From NCBI GenBank assembly GCA_964036045.1, contig OZ038381.1, forward strand, positions 108,753,367 through 108,817,366: 64,000 nucleotides of DNA, written 5' to 3'. This DNA comes from Eutreptiella sp. 'Long Island Sound 2002' (Eukaryota; Euglenozoa; Euglenophyceae; Eutreptiales; Eutreptiaceae). A model generated the notes under the pieces. That model did no database searches, was not told the origin of the DNA, and saw only the letters and a program-made list of their open reading frames with translations. The translations under genes were made by a program, and so were the position numbers. Below, one piece after another: positions 44,018 through 54,503 of this stretch (position 1 is its first letter; the number at the start of each line of letters is the position of its first letter).

Positions 44018-45689
44018 CTAGTAGATATGGTATAACATCAGATTATCACAAGAAATGTCAACCATAGCATCATGAGAAAACACTGTGTGTCACTTGTGTG
44101 TTCTCTTGTCAGCCGGTGGGCTACTTGGCGGGTTTTTGGGAGCATTGGTATATCCCAGAACACACGCAGCGGTCGTACCGTAAGTTTTGCCGTCCAAAGC
44201 CCTCGCCGAAGAGCCCTGCATTGTGCCCCGTAATTGTCATTGGGACGTGACTTACTGCGGAGGTGCTAGCGCGCTGCTTTTTTGCTCCCACTGTACGTCA
44301 AAATGCATCATCCACATTTTTGTGGGGCTAATGGTAAGACAGAAATGTCATATGCCTCAAGGCATCTTTCCTAATACCAAAGCTAACTCCAAAGGCAATG
44401 AAATACACTTTGTCTTATGGGGCGTCTACATCCACTCTTTAAGATTCCGGCGCAACTGGTTTGTTCCCTCAGCTGCGGTCTGCCACAAGCTATGCACCGT
44501 GTTTTGAGCCACTAATTAGGACCCCATTGTGTAGTAGGCATATAGCTCTTTCTTGCATCCCCATCCTTTCCATGGCTCACCACTTGCTCCATCCGTTCGT
44601 GCTCTTCTTTTTCCTTTCGCCCCATGTATGTGTTTGTATAGTGCTGCTACCTCTTGCATGCCACTCTGTGTAAAGATGGAGTCAATTTGTGGCGTCATGT
44701 TCCAATCTTCTCCCAGTAGGCCCACACGTATTGTTTGTACCAATGTGGAATTCCAAGCAACGGTTCCTACGTGTCCTAGAGTTATGGAATATGGACAAAT
44801 CCCTGTTGGTACACTTTTTTTTTAATCCATTGATATGCTTGTGGCACCTTTTGAAACACATGGCAGCCGCTCATGCACAACCCCAAGATGTACCAATGCC
44901 TGTTTCGCGAAGCCGGAGAACACGCCGATGGTGGCTCGGATAGGACTTGTGCATGCAACTTTGCCCTCACTTGCAGCCAATGCAGGAAAAAAAGCAATCT
45001 GATTTTAAGAACGCATGCAGAACCACCGGATGGCGCTCTAGTACGGCAATTGGATTTCAAAGAATTATGCAGTAGATCTGCTGCATCGTAACCACTCCAT
45101 CAGTTGCACCGTTGTAACCATCCTGCATCATTCCCCTAGCACCCCGGGGATCGAGGGGATGCACAGTGCAAACACTGTCCTGCATCTGCCAGTGCTAGCA
45201 CCATTTGAGGGGCACCTCTCAGTAATTCATTCCGTCTGGACAGATGGGGCGCTCCCATGTACTCAACGATCTTCAAAGAAATGTGTGGTATCCGCCATGC
45301 CTGAAGTGATGGGTCACATACTCCACCATTTGTTGGTGATGGCAATACACAGATGAAAGAACGATGAATTCCAAAAATCTGCCTCCCGTATTGGGTATCA
45401 CTGAAACGTTATCTTCCTCGTCCCAGGGTGTTACCCCATGTCCAGCAGCTTGGTTGACGTCAAGCACCCCTGCTATGGATGAGTTCCTTTTGGTGCCCAC
45501 ATCTCATGATTGAAGTCGCGCTGTAGAATCCCCCTCCCTCCCAAAGTGTACAGCTATTCAGTGTGCTTCTTCTTTTCTCCATGTGTGTGCTTCCTCTGTA
45601 TGTTGCATAGGACGCATTACCTCTCTAGTGGTATTTTCAGTTTTGTCTCCACTTGTGGGTCCGCATGCCCGATGTCAAACAAGCGTAGT
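44018..45689 (-). other. Outer right arm with unassigned open frames
   Basis: Mirror of 23607-25278. The protein-like frames correspond to 44516-44743 and 44782-45060 on the - strand, with several amino-acid differences from the left arm (about 2% in this part). Confidence 0.35.
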
Positions 45690-48648
45690 CAATTCATGAC
45701 TCATGCACCAAGAAACACTGGTCACTCCCCGTTCCTAGCAGCCAGCTAGCGAAAGAGTTGTAAAGGTGCAGCAACACCGCCATCTGCATACCGCTCCAAT
45801 ACGTGTCTCTGCGAAATTGAACTTCTAGCTGTGCAACAACCTTCAATCGATTTAATCATAGGTCCGGAAGGAGTCCCGTCCACTGCTTTTCTCAAATATT
45901 AAGCCCGCCTACATTCGAGTCTGCATGTCGTATTAGCCGTTGATACAGCTTCCCTGGTTTATGTGCATATCTCTGCACCTAAAGGGAAATTGTCGCCAAC
46001 GCAGTTGCCTCTTTACCCCATATCTTGTGTGCACTCGCGGGTGTTGTCTGCCAAGCTGCCTCATTATGGTCACGCTGTGAGCAAAGTCTTCCAAGAAGCT
46101 ACGTTCTGCATAATCCAACGAAGCCGTCAAGCCTACGTATTCCCATCGATGTGCTTTCAGACTACCACCAAGCCCACAAGGAGTGTGAGCTAACTAACGC
46201 AGCTCAATAGCCCCTTCCCGCCTTCTACCTCTCATTCGGGTTTTCTGTGGGGTAAAGCCGGGCGGATTCCAGTATGAATTTAAGCTTATTACTGTCATCT
46301 TACAGTTTGTTTAGCACATGTGCACCAAGCCACCACAATGGCACCACTTGTGTGGTTGTTGCTCCGTGGTCCTCTGCAGCTATCAAAGGCCAATTCTCTT
46401 TGATTTCATCCACCATGTCTTCATCCCGGTATGTCTTCAGTTGCACTGTTATATCTCAGTTGTCCCCTGGTCTGAATTCAAAGGTCTTTGCTAGTATTTG
46501 CGACTCCATCGCATCGCAGATTGCTGATTACTTCCTGTAGTTACACACCACGTTGTCTCACCTGAACCCTTCTGGACATCTACGTTATGTTGCTACACGC
46601 TAGCCATCAAACCCAACAAGGCGTCGACCCGCTTCACGGTGCATTTGCTTACTTCTCTTGCTGTTAGCACTTCTGGCTTGCCTTCGGATACCTCTAGGTC
46701 GTGCCTTCAGTTAGGTGGTGTCCAATTTGGCCAAAGTGTGACCCCCATTTCTTGTTCTATGCTTAAAAGCTTCATCATTTTTCTTCAATCTTGCCACATA
46801 TTGTTCCCTAGCCTGTGAGATCTATAATTCACCAAACGTTGACCATGCTTAAGTATGCATCCAACCGGGTCAAAGCGATGAGACCGTCAACTTGCCATGT
46901 ACGCACGTCCTGTGCTTACATGTCCAGTGTGTTGAAACCCTCTGTTTGGAGGTCTACTTAAGTCTTCCTGTCATTGGCTGTTCTGGCTTGAGGAAGAATT
47001 TGTACACGCTCTGCATCGACGTCAGTGAGCACCAACACTGCCTCTTTAGTCCGCAGAGAGGTGATGATGCCACCAGAACTTCTTTGTCCGTACAGCCTTG
47101 CTTGAAGCCATGCACTTCACCACCGTGTACTCCTGTTTGTTAAAGTCTTTATGCTGTCCCACCTTAGCAGTAGTAGGTATGGATGGCTGTAGGTCCAGTC
47201 GCGGAGGCCATTGGTCTCTTTTGCCTGGCAACATTACAAAGTGCCACGTCAACTTGCGTTACATCCTTTTGTGTGTACAATCCATATTTGGACCGGACAT
47301 AACCTTTGCTGCCACCTTTCTAGATGTCTCAGTAAGGGTCTGACCATCCAATGGCTTGCGCATGTTCGCTTTCCACTCAGTTTGTCGTACCCACAGCATG
47401 ACCCACATCTCCTGTTGCATATTCCATGCCAGTTGTTTCACTAACCTTTCCTGCATCTTGCAACTTGTGTCCCGTCAACTCCACCTCTTTTGGCAGCAAG
47501 CTGTAAGCATCGTGATTGGTACCCATTCATGGCACCATCACAAGCCGCCTTGGAGATGTGTTAGTTAGATGCCATGTCCATTTTGGAATCTGTAGAATGT
47601 TGCCTACCATGTCAGCTTGTGTCTGATGTCATTTGCCGGGCTCATATTGTCCCCTACTTCGTAGTCCAAGAGGTGGTACGTGTAGACATCCGCCAAATTG
47701 CCTTTACCGTGCAACCATGGGTGATTACCATAGTTAGTCTTTGCACACCCCTTATTGCTCTTTTCGGATGCTCCATCCGTCTGCGCAACTCTACAAACTC
47801 ACATTTGGCTGTGGGTCGGTCAGCCTCTATTATTATAAAAGCCCTTTTTGCCTACAATTAATGTTCCTTCACTTATTGCTCTTGCAGTCCACTAGTCTAT
47901 CGTTTGATATGTTGGGCTTCTGTTGTGGTTCGCTTAGCATCGTTTCTTCTTTGCACTCATTCGGAAGTAGATTGTCATGCACCTTCTGAGTGTTACCCTC
48001 TGGTCTGTTATCAATCGGCTATCATGTTGTCTCGTGCTGTGCCTCCTTGCCTTTTTTGGTTAAATTTGCTTTTCCGTCCCCGTGTATGGAGCATGTCATT
48101 GTGGTGCCCGTTCTACCGGACTCTTCACCCATTGCACCCTTTTGCGCACACCTCATGCTCCTCTGTGATGCTTGCGGTACATGTTGTGCTTGTTGTTTGC
48201 GACTCCGCCCAACTTGCCATGGGTTGATGCACCTATTTATCGTCCTTTTTTGCGGTGTGCACTGTGCCCTCTGCAGCTACGGGATTATTGCTAGCACAAT
48301 ACATCCCAACAATGGCACGGCTTGCATCACGTGAATTGGTATCTCGCGTGCGGTCGGCATCTTTGAGTATTACTTTGGCGGTTGTGGTCTTTTCCTTCTC
48401 ATAGGTTGTAGGCATTAAGGGTACAACATGCTTGGCACCATCGCTGGTATGTACAGTCTGTTTGTTGGTAGTCATCTAGTCAAGTGTCTCCCTCACATCC
48501 AAATTTGTCCATGTTGTGTGGATAATTTTGCTGCCCGGTGTCATTCGCTTGGTACTTCTATGTGTTCCTAAACAGAATTGCATTCCTCTTCGCCTAGTCA
48601 AGCGCATCTGGATCATATTTTTGTTCGACACCTTGAAAAAGAACAGGA
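45690..48648. other. Right flank of the palindrome, possible - strand gene remnants
   Basis: Nothing is recognised. The - strand has hydrophilic, protein-like stretches: 48475 down to 48233 (ATG start, TTNKQTVHTSDGAKHVV), then a region near 48225-48015 (INPWQVGRSRKQQAQHV), and 47456 down to 47046 with one in-frame UAA (TETSRKVAAKVMSGP; KVGQHKDFNKQEYTVV). They may be pieces of one decayed or intron-containing gene. The + strand frames here are mainly hydrophobic shadows. Confidence 0.25.
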
Positions 48649-48843
48649 CAAGAATGTCGACATTGAATTAAAGTGAGACATCTTTTGCATTATTGTATTT
48701 GGGAGTCACAGAAGTGGCGTAGACATCTGTCCAGTGCATCGCAACATCGCGACATCGCAATCATGCATTCCAGAACTTTGTTTTTGTTTGTCGTGTGACT
48801 CACCGAGTGTCTATGTATTTGGTTTTGTTGCTTTGGTGTAAGT
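48649..48843 (+). repeat. 195-bp direct repeat, copy 1
   Basis: Starts CAAGAATGTCGACATTGAAT and ends TTTTGTTGCTTTGGTGTA. The second copy is at 49585-49779, 936 bp downstream, about 85% identical by eye. Confidence 0.85.
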
Positions 48844-49584
48844 TGTGCAGGCGTAATTTCAGTGCTGGGGGCAGCTTTCTGCCCTGGTTCAGCACTTACC
48901 CCCTCCCACTCCTGAAAAAGGCTGAAATTGTCTTTTTTTGCCCCAGGGAGTCTACGGGTGATGGAGGGTACTACCCTCCTACGTTTTGGGGTGCTGATTG
49001 CGATGCCGATGACAGTTTGTCATCATCTTGGACCCCTAACACCCGGCAGGCAGGGAAGCCGCCAAAATGCAGTTTTATTTGTGGTTACACCGTTTCAGGC
49101 ATTGTTTGCAGCTGAAGTTAAACAAAATGCTACTTTTGGGTCCGTGACCCCATCCCCTCCCCCCCTATTCAGGGGTGCGGGATACTATGGTGATACTGCC
49201 TTCAGGTGGTTTGACAGTGTTGTTCGCCAGTTCTGCACTTCGGGGTAGTTTTTGCAGGGATCAGGAAAGGTTTTCTAGCAAAAAAAAGATTTTCAAACTA
49301 TTGTTCAAATTCTTTGCACACCCCCCCCAACCTGTTTTGGGAATGACGCACACACTGGCCATATCCCTCTGTATTACTCCGTCACCTCCCAATCTGTGTT
49401 ATTTCGATTGCTGTGCAGATTTGGGGTTTTCAGGTTTTTTTGTGGTTCAGCTTTGTGTTTTTATGCAAGTTTTTTCTGGATCAGTATATTATTGAATCTG
49501 ATGTGCATATGTCTCCTGCTGTACTATTTGCATTCAGCCCATGCCTCTGCCATGAGCTTGTGAGGGGAGTAAAATAGAAGCGGC
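48844..49584. other. Region between the direct repeats
   Basis: Two open frames at 48795-49115 and 49175-49495 show no motif. T-rich, with a short poly-C run near 49321. No gene call. Confidence 0.4.
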
Positions 49585-49779
49585 CAAGAATGTCGACATT
49601 GAATTAAAGTGAGACAGATTTTGCGGCGTTGTATTTGGGAATCACAAAAGTCGCTTCAAGATCTGTCCAATGCATCGAGACATTGCAACATTGCCATCAT
49701 GCATTTGAGAATTTTGTTTTTGTTTACCGGGTAGTTTACTCGGTGTCTACTTATTTGATTTTGTTGCTTTGATGTATGT
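49585..49779 (+). repeat. 195-bp direct repeat, copy 2
   Basis: Partner of 48649-48843. A downstream TTTGTTTGCAG resembles a splice acceptor, and the first copy is also followed by TTGTGCAG. Confidence 0.85.
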
Positions 49780-50165
49780 TATTGATTTGTTTGCAGAAAC
49801 AATTGCTCATACCTTACCATTGATGAATGGAGTCATTGGGGTCAGTGCTTTTGCTCTCATCGTCGTTATCTGTGTGTTCGTAAACAATCATGGGACATTT
49901 CAGAAAGGACTTCAAGGCTTTCTAGACCTATGTTTTTCGCAGCTCTTTTCCCCCAAAATTCGAAAAGCCAGCAAAAGGGGGTTTTTCGCCGTAAATGACC
50001 TATTCGTTTGGTTTCTACAGCCCCAAAATAGGGGGGGGGGGTTCCTCCTACTCGAGTTTTGTCCAAAGATGTTAAAATCCCTGAAATTCAGCTTATTTTC
50101 GGGTATTTTTTGCCTGCTCTGGGCTGGTCCTGCAGAACGGTGCTGCACACCAGTGTACCTGCCTC

Positions 50166-50594
50166 TTGAGGACTTTCACCAGATACACCCCTTTTCTTTG
50201 GATTCTCTGGACTCAAAATATGGATGGGGGGGTTGTTGACAGTTTATCTGCGGCTCCAGCTCCAGCGACAGCATACTTTTGTTCAAAATTTGAGAAAACA
50301 CAACAACAACAGTACTATTGTGTACAATGTGATATCGCGGTTCGGAAAATGCATGAAGTTGAATTTTGGGAGAAAACAGTTTCTAAAATCATAGGTGAAA
50401 AGTGGTTTGGGTTTTACACATCTTGCGTAGGCAGTGTGTTTCCCACCAACAACGGTTATATGGCATCTTCAGGACCGAAGAAGAAGGTTTTGCGGATCCA
50501 CTTGCACGGATCATTTGACCTCATGTCAGATGTCACTTGGTGTACTGTGTGTCGCCACCTGCAATATTCTGCTCGCGCGCCCTTTCATGTGTAG
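50166..50594 (+). CDS. Unidentified protein fragment with two Cys pairs
   Basis: A 142-codon frame. The convincing part is from about residue 35: AYFCSKFEKTQQQQYYCVQC, a helix (EVEFWEKTVSKIIGEKWFG), then HLHGSFDLMSDVTWCTVCRH. The CX2C pairs suggest a small zinc-binding module such as those in transposases (BED or CxC type), but the family is not identified. The frame ends 200 bp before the DDE transposon. A similar motif occurs at about 54590-54650. Confidence 0.35.
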   Translation: MRTFTRYTPFLWILWTQNMDGGVVDSLSAAPAPATAYFCSKFEKTQQQQYYCVQCDIAVRKMHEVEFWEKTVSKIIGEKWFGFYTSCVGSVFPTNNGYMASSGPKKKVLRIHLHGSFDLMSDVTWCTVCRHLQYSARAPFHV

Positions 50595-50835
50595 GTGTAT
50601 AGGAAATCGTTGCAAAGTTTTCCAACCTTCCTCTGTTGTGCTTTCCTTTTTTCGGCTTGCTTTGCTCTCTCCCTAATCATACGACCACTCCCATTGCACC
50701 GTCAAAAGCATCGAGAATTGCAGTGAGTGAGATATTATAGTGTAGTGGACTGAGGGAGATATGATCCCATCTTCTTAAGCACTGTCATCGAGTAGATTCG
50801 GGCCACGCGATGCAGGCGACGGCCAAATGCGGCAG

Positions 50836-51275
50836 GGAGCAACAGGAAGGCATCAGGGTGGCGACAGAAAGACGACAGGGTGGCAACAGGAAAACAACAG
50901 GAAAGCGGCAGGAAAGCGGCAGGGAAGCGACAGGAAGCGACAGGCAGGCGACAGGAAGGCAACAGGGGAGGTGCGACAGGAGGGTAACAGGGAAGCGACA
51001 GGGCGGCGACAGGGTTGCGACAGGGAGACGACAGGGAAGCAACAGGAAACAAGACATAGAGACAGGATAAGCGACAGGAAAGCCAAAGGAAGACGACAGG
51101 AGGGCGATAGGGCTAGCGGCGACAGGGAAGCGACAGGGAAGCGACAGGAGAAAGCGACAGGAGAGCGACAGGAGAGCGACGGGAGAGCGACAGGAGAGCG
51201 GCAGGGTGTTTTTTTGCGACAGGAAGGCGACAGGAAGGCGACAGAAAGGCGACAGGGATGCGATAGGAGAGCCGC
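50836..51275 (+). repeat. 11-bp minisatellite array, left (GGCGACAGGGA)
   Basis: About 40 degenerate units with a conserved GCGACAGG core. Frames reading RQATG/GDRKATG are by-products. Confidence 0.9.
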
Positions 51276-51701
51276 AGGCTTGTGGAGGACAACAAGTGAG
51301 ACAAAATAGTACATGGCTTTTTATATAGGTGGATATATGTAAAGAAAATGAGAACCAATGTTTTAGATTTATTGGGATTCTTATGAAGATGTCATTTCAT
51401 TGTTACATGGATAAACGTTTACCATTTGGTGAATTTTAATCTTCTATGGAATCACCACATTCAGCAGGTAGATTTCACCCGAAACTGAAAGCCAAATGAT
51501 AAAGATAAAGATAAGTTTCAACTGCAAACTGCCCCGATGATAAATGGTCCCGACATCCCGAAAACAAGAACTCGTCCCGACAGCAAGAACTCACCAGAAC
51601 TCACTATAAACAATAAACAGAAAATGTGGCAAGAAGAGGACAAAAATAACACAGTCAGAAACAAATAAGAGCAAGAAAGCTAGATTTGTTTTTGAGCTCC
51701 T

Positions 51702-52782
51702 TTGCGTCGCGGCATAAATTCACTATTGTTCGCATGTTGTTACATCAACCACCAAAGTTGTAGGGTTCTGTCGAAGTTGGACATTACACGTCAGGCCGTT
51801 CGCTCCGCCATCAAGGCCGTGTTTGACCGCTTGGACACAACCAATTTGTTTGTCGCGCCATTTGCGCGGCGCTGGGAATATGCAAACGGCGAACACCGAT
51901 TGATGCGAAACATCTCTGCAATAGTGGACTCAACTCATGTGTTCATCGCCAAGCTGCAAGATTAGGTTCTACGGCGGCTTCTTTGGTTCAATAAGGGAGA
52001 AAAGAAGGGTCATGCCATTATTTTTAACGTTTTCATCAATCCGGGCCGTGAAGTCATCGCTTGTTCGTGGTGGTATCCTCCTAAAGTATGGGACACCTCA
52101 AGACTGCGAAGCGTCGCGTTCAAAGGTGGGGGCCATCCACCATTGCATCAAACTGCCTGTTTTCGTCTATTTTAGGCCTACGACGCAGACATTACGAGCG
52201 ATATGGATGCTGCTCTTCTGTGGGTGTGGGATGGGCCTCGCCCTGATATGCGCCTTGGTGACCTTCATTATCGGACATGTCCCAACATGGTTACTCGGCT
52301 GCCGAGGCCACGACCGGAGCCCGGTGTGCGCCAAGCCGGACGAGGTAGAGGCGGAGGTCGAGCTGGTGGTGGTAGAGGTCAAGCTCAGCGTGGTGGTGGC
52401 CGAGGCAATGGTCGAAGACGGCCTGGGCAACATGCACAACAAGTGGTAGCGGACGTTTATGTTCGCCGGTTCAATTGAATGGTGTCCAAGGTATTTATGC
52501 TAGTACGCAAAAGCCCAAAGCCAAATAAATGTATGTTTGATTCTTGTAGTACCTTGCTCTTTCATCATTGCACCTCAGGAGCGCATTGCTTTTGAGAACG
52601 CATTCTCCAAAATCAAGAAGTTTGGCCTTTTTAATCGAGTTAAGAGCCGAGGTGGATCGTACGAATATAATGAGTTGACCTACTTCTTCTTGGCGGCGTG
52701 TGTACTACATAATTGTGAGATTCAGTTTGATTTGCAAAATGGTTGCGAGCCTACAGCTGAGCGGCCATGCAAATGTGCATAG
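51702..52782 (+). pseudogene. DDE_Tnp_4-type transposase, broken
   Basis: The first frame (51702-51965) carries RQAVRSAIKAVFDRL and SAIVDSTHVFI, where the Asp would be the first catalytic residue. The same frame continues after UAG 51963-51965 with KKGHAIIFNVFINPGREVI and YPPKVWDTSRLRS, typical of the strand before the second Asp. A UAG or intron follows near 52173, then an Arg/Gly-rich stretch (RGRGGGRAGGGRGQ) to 52478. A last exon-like frame (about 52577-52782) has ERIAFENAFSKIKKFGLFNR and AACVLHN, the C-terminal Glu region of the family. The catalytic triad cannot be fully placed, and the gene is disrupted. Confidence 0.6.
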
Positions 52783-52992
52783 TAGATCACCCAGAATGTT
52801 AGGAATTTAGGATTGTCAAACAATGCAAATGCTTGAACCATCTATCTACGATTTGCATCATTGCTTTGCACACCTTTGGGGAGGTTTGCTAAGGCGAGAT
52901 CTCACAATTTGGCATCAACAAAAAACATTTTTAGTACTATCGAACTGCCTGTTTGAGGTATCTATGGCTTTCCATCGATAGGGTAACACATT

Positions 52993-53612
52993 GGGCGACA
53001 GGGAGGCAACAGGGAGGCGACAGGGAGGCGACAGGAAGGCGACAGGCAAGCGACAGGCAAGCGACAGGCAAGCGACAAGAGAGCGACAGGTTACCACGTT
53101 GGGCGACAGGGAGGCGACAGGGCGGCGACGGGGAGACGACAGGGAGGCGGCAGGAAGACGACAGGCAAGCGACAGGCAAGCGACAGGCAAGCAACAGGAG
53201 AGCGACAGGTTACCACGTTGGGTGACAGGGAGGCGACAGGGAGGCGACAGGGAGGTGAAAGGGAGGCGGCAGGAAGACGACAGGCAAGCGACAGGAGGGC
53301 GACAGCCAGGCAACAGGAAATAGGGACAGGAGAGCGACAGGAGGGAACGACAGGAGAGCGACAGGAGAGCGACAGGAAGGCGCCAGGCAAAAAGTAGCAT
53401 GGCGACAGGAAACGACAGGAAGCGACAGGAAGCGACAGGATAGCGACAGGAGGGCGGCAGAAAAGCGACAGGGAAGCAACAAGGGAGCGACAGGGGAGCG
53501 ACAAGACAACGACAGGGAGGCAACAGGCAAGCGACAGGGGAGCGACTGGGGGCTGAAAGTGCCAAAAAAGCGACAGGGAGGCGACAGGGAGGCAACATGA
53601 TGGCGATAGGAG
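52993..53612 (+). repeat. 11-bp minisatellite array, right
   Basis: About 55 units in the same orientation as the left array. In its first part a higher-order unit of about 120 bp starts with GGTTACCACGTTGGGCGACA (near 52981, 53088 and 53208). Confidence 0.9.
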
Positions 53613-53632
53613 GGCGAGGTGGCCTGAATCTA

Positions 53633-54477
53633 GTGTATCGTACATTCGTGCTGCCAAGTGTACAAGGCTAAGACACGCCTCTTTTCAAATCGATGAAGAT
53701 GGGGGATCCACCTCGTTACACCTTCGATTTTCCTTTTGCTGGCTTCCGATGCTGTACCTGAAATGTTGTGCTCCCCATTTGAGTGTGTGGTGTGTGTGCT
53801 TGAAAGTCGTTGACGCAGAAGCCTTCAAGGCTGTCACGGCGATTTGTAAGAAATATGGAGCCTAGTCGTCATTATGCTTCTCCATGTGTGGTATGGTTGT
53901 GAGATGCAAAAGCCCAAGGTAGCCCGCAAAGAAGAGGTTTTGTGCCTACCTGTGTCTCTCGCTTCTTTACTCTTTCGTTAAGCGGCTCCATTGACCACCC
54001 TGTTACGTCAAAAAGGCAAGGTGAGCATCCGGGCATCAGATGTGGATATAGATCCCTTGCAGAGCACCATTTTGTGCTCAACGTGTTCAACATTTGCGCA
54101 AGCATTGCATTCTTTGGTGGCTCCTTTTTGTCTCTTTCTCTACTGCCGCAGCTCCCTTGGCGTATAAAGCGGTGGTGGTAGTACCCCTGGGCGCCTTTTC
54201 CAACATAAGGTGCCAAAACCAATGTTGAGCCCATTTTTCATCTACACTGTCTCAACCTAGCCTGTTTTTGACAAAATTGCATTAACGTTGAGCCCCGGAG
54301 TATGCTATGTTAAAACCTGCAAATGTCAATGCCACTCCTTTGCAAAATGCTTGTGTTTTTCAGTTTTCTCATGCCTGCCCGGATAAGAAAACGTCTGAAT
54401 TTAAACTACTCTATGGTGCATGACCCTCACGTGACTACCAACTTGGTGGATATCTTCAAAAGCATTCCTGCAGCCAA
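53633..54477. other. Region after the DDE transposon, no clear gene
   Basis: Short frames only. The sequence may be intron or flank of the gene remnant that follows. Confidence 0.3.
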
Positions 54478-54503
54478 ATGCCCGGTCAAGCGGGTTCTTT
54501 TCG

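Larger units (their letters stand above)
34920..45689 (-). repeat. Right arm of the 22-kb palindrome (10,770 bp)
   Basis: Inverted copy of 23607-34376. It carries the same LTR element, target duplication, broken gene and inner repeats in mirror order. The outer boundary is sharp: after GCGTAGT at 45683-45689 the sequence no longer mirrors the left flank. Confidence 0.98.
50795..53630. mobile_element. DDE DNA transposon with TIRs and minisatellite arms
   Basis: The left end is GATTCGGGCCAC (50795-50806). The right end is its inverted near-copy GTGGCCTGAATC (53619-53630), one mismatch in 12. Both ends are flanked by TA (50793-50794 and 53631-53632), a likely 2-bp target duplication. Inside are an 11-bp repeat array, a broken transposase of DDE_Tnp_4 (Harbinger/ISL2EU) type and a second 11-bp array. 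Length 2,836 bp. Confidence 0.7.

Noticed and set aside
23607-45689. Palindrome as terminal inverted repeats of a giant virus-like transposon (Polinton type)
   Set aside because: No DNA polymerase B, capsid, packaging ATPase or integrase is present in the spacer, which is only 543 bp.
50810-53600. Open frames reading RQATGKRQ/GDRKATG over the minisatellites
   Set aside because: Direct translation of the 11-bp repeat in several frames on both strands; no sign of a protein.
50836-53612. CRISPR-like array
   Set aside because: The units are short, contiguous, degenerate 11-mers with no spacers; this is a eukaryotic minisatellite.
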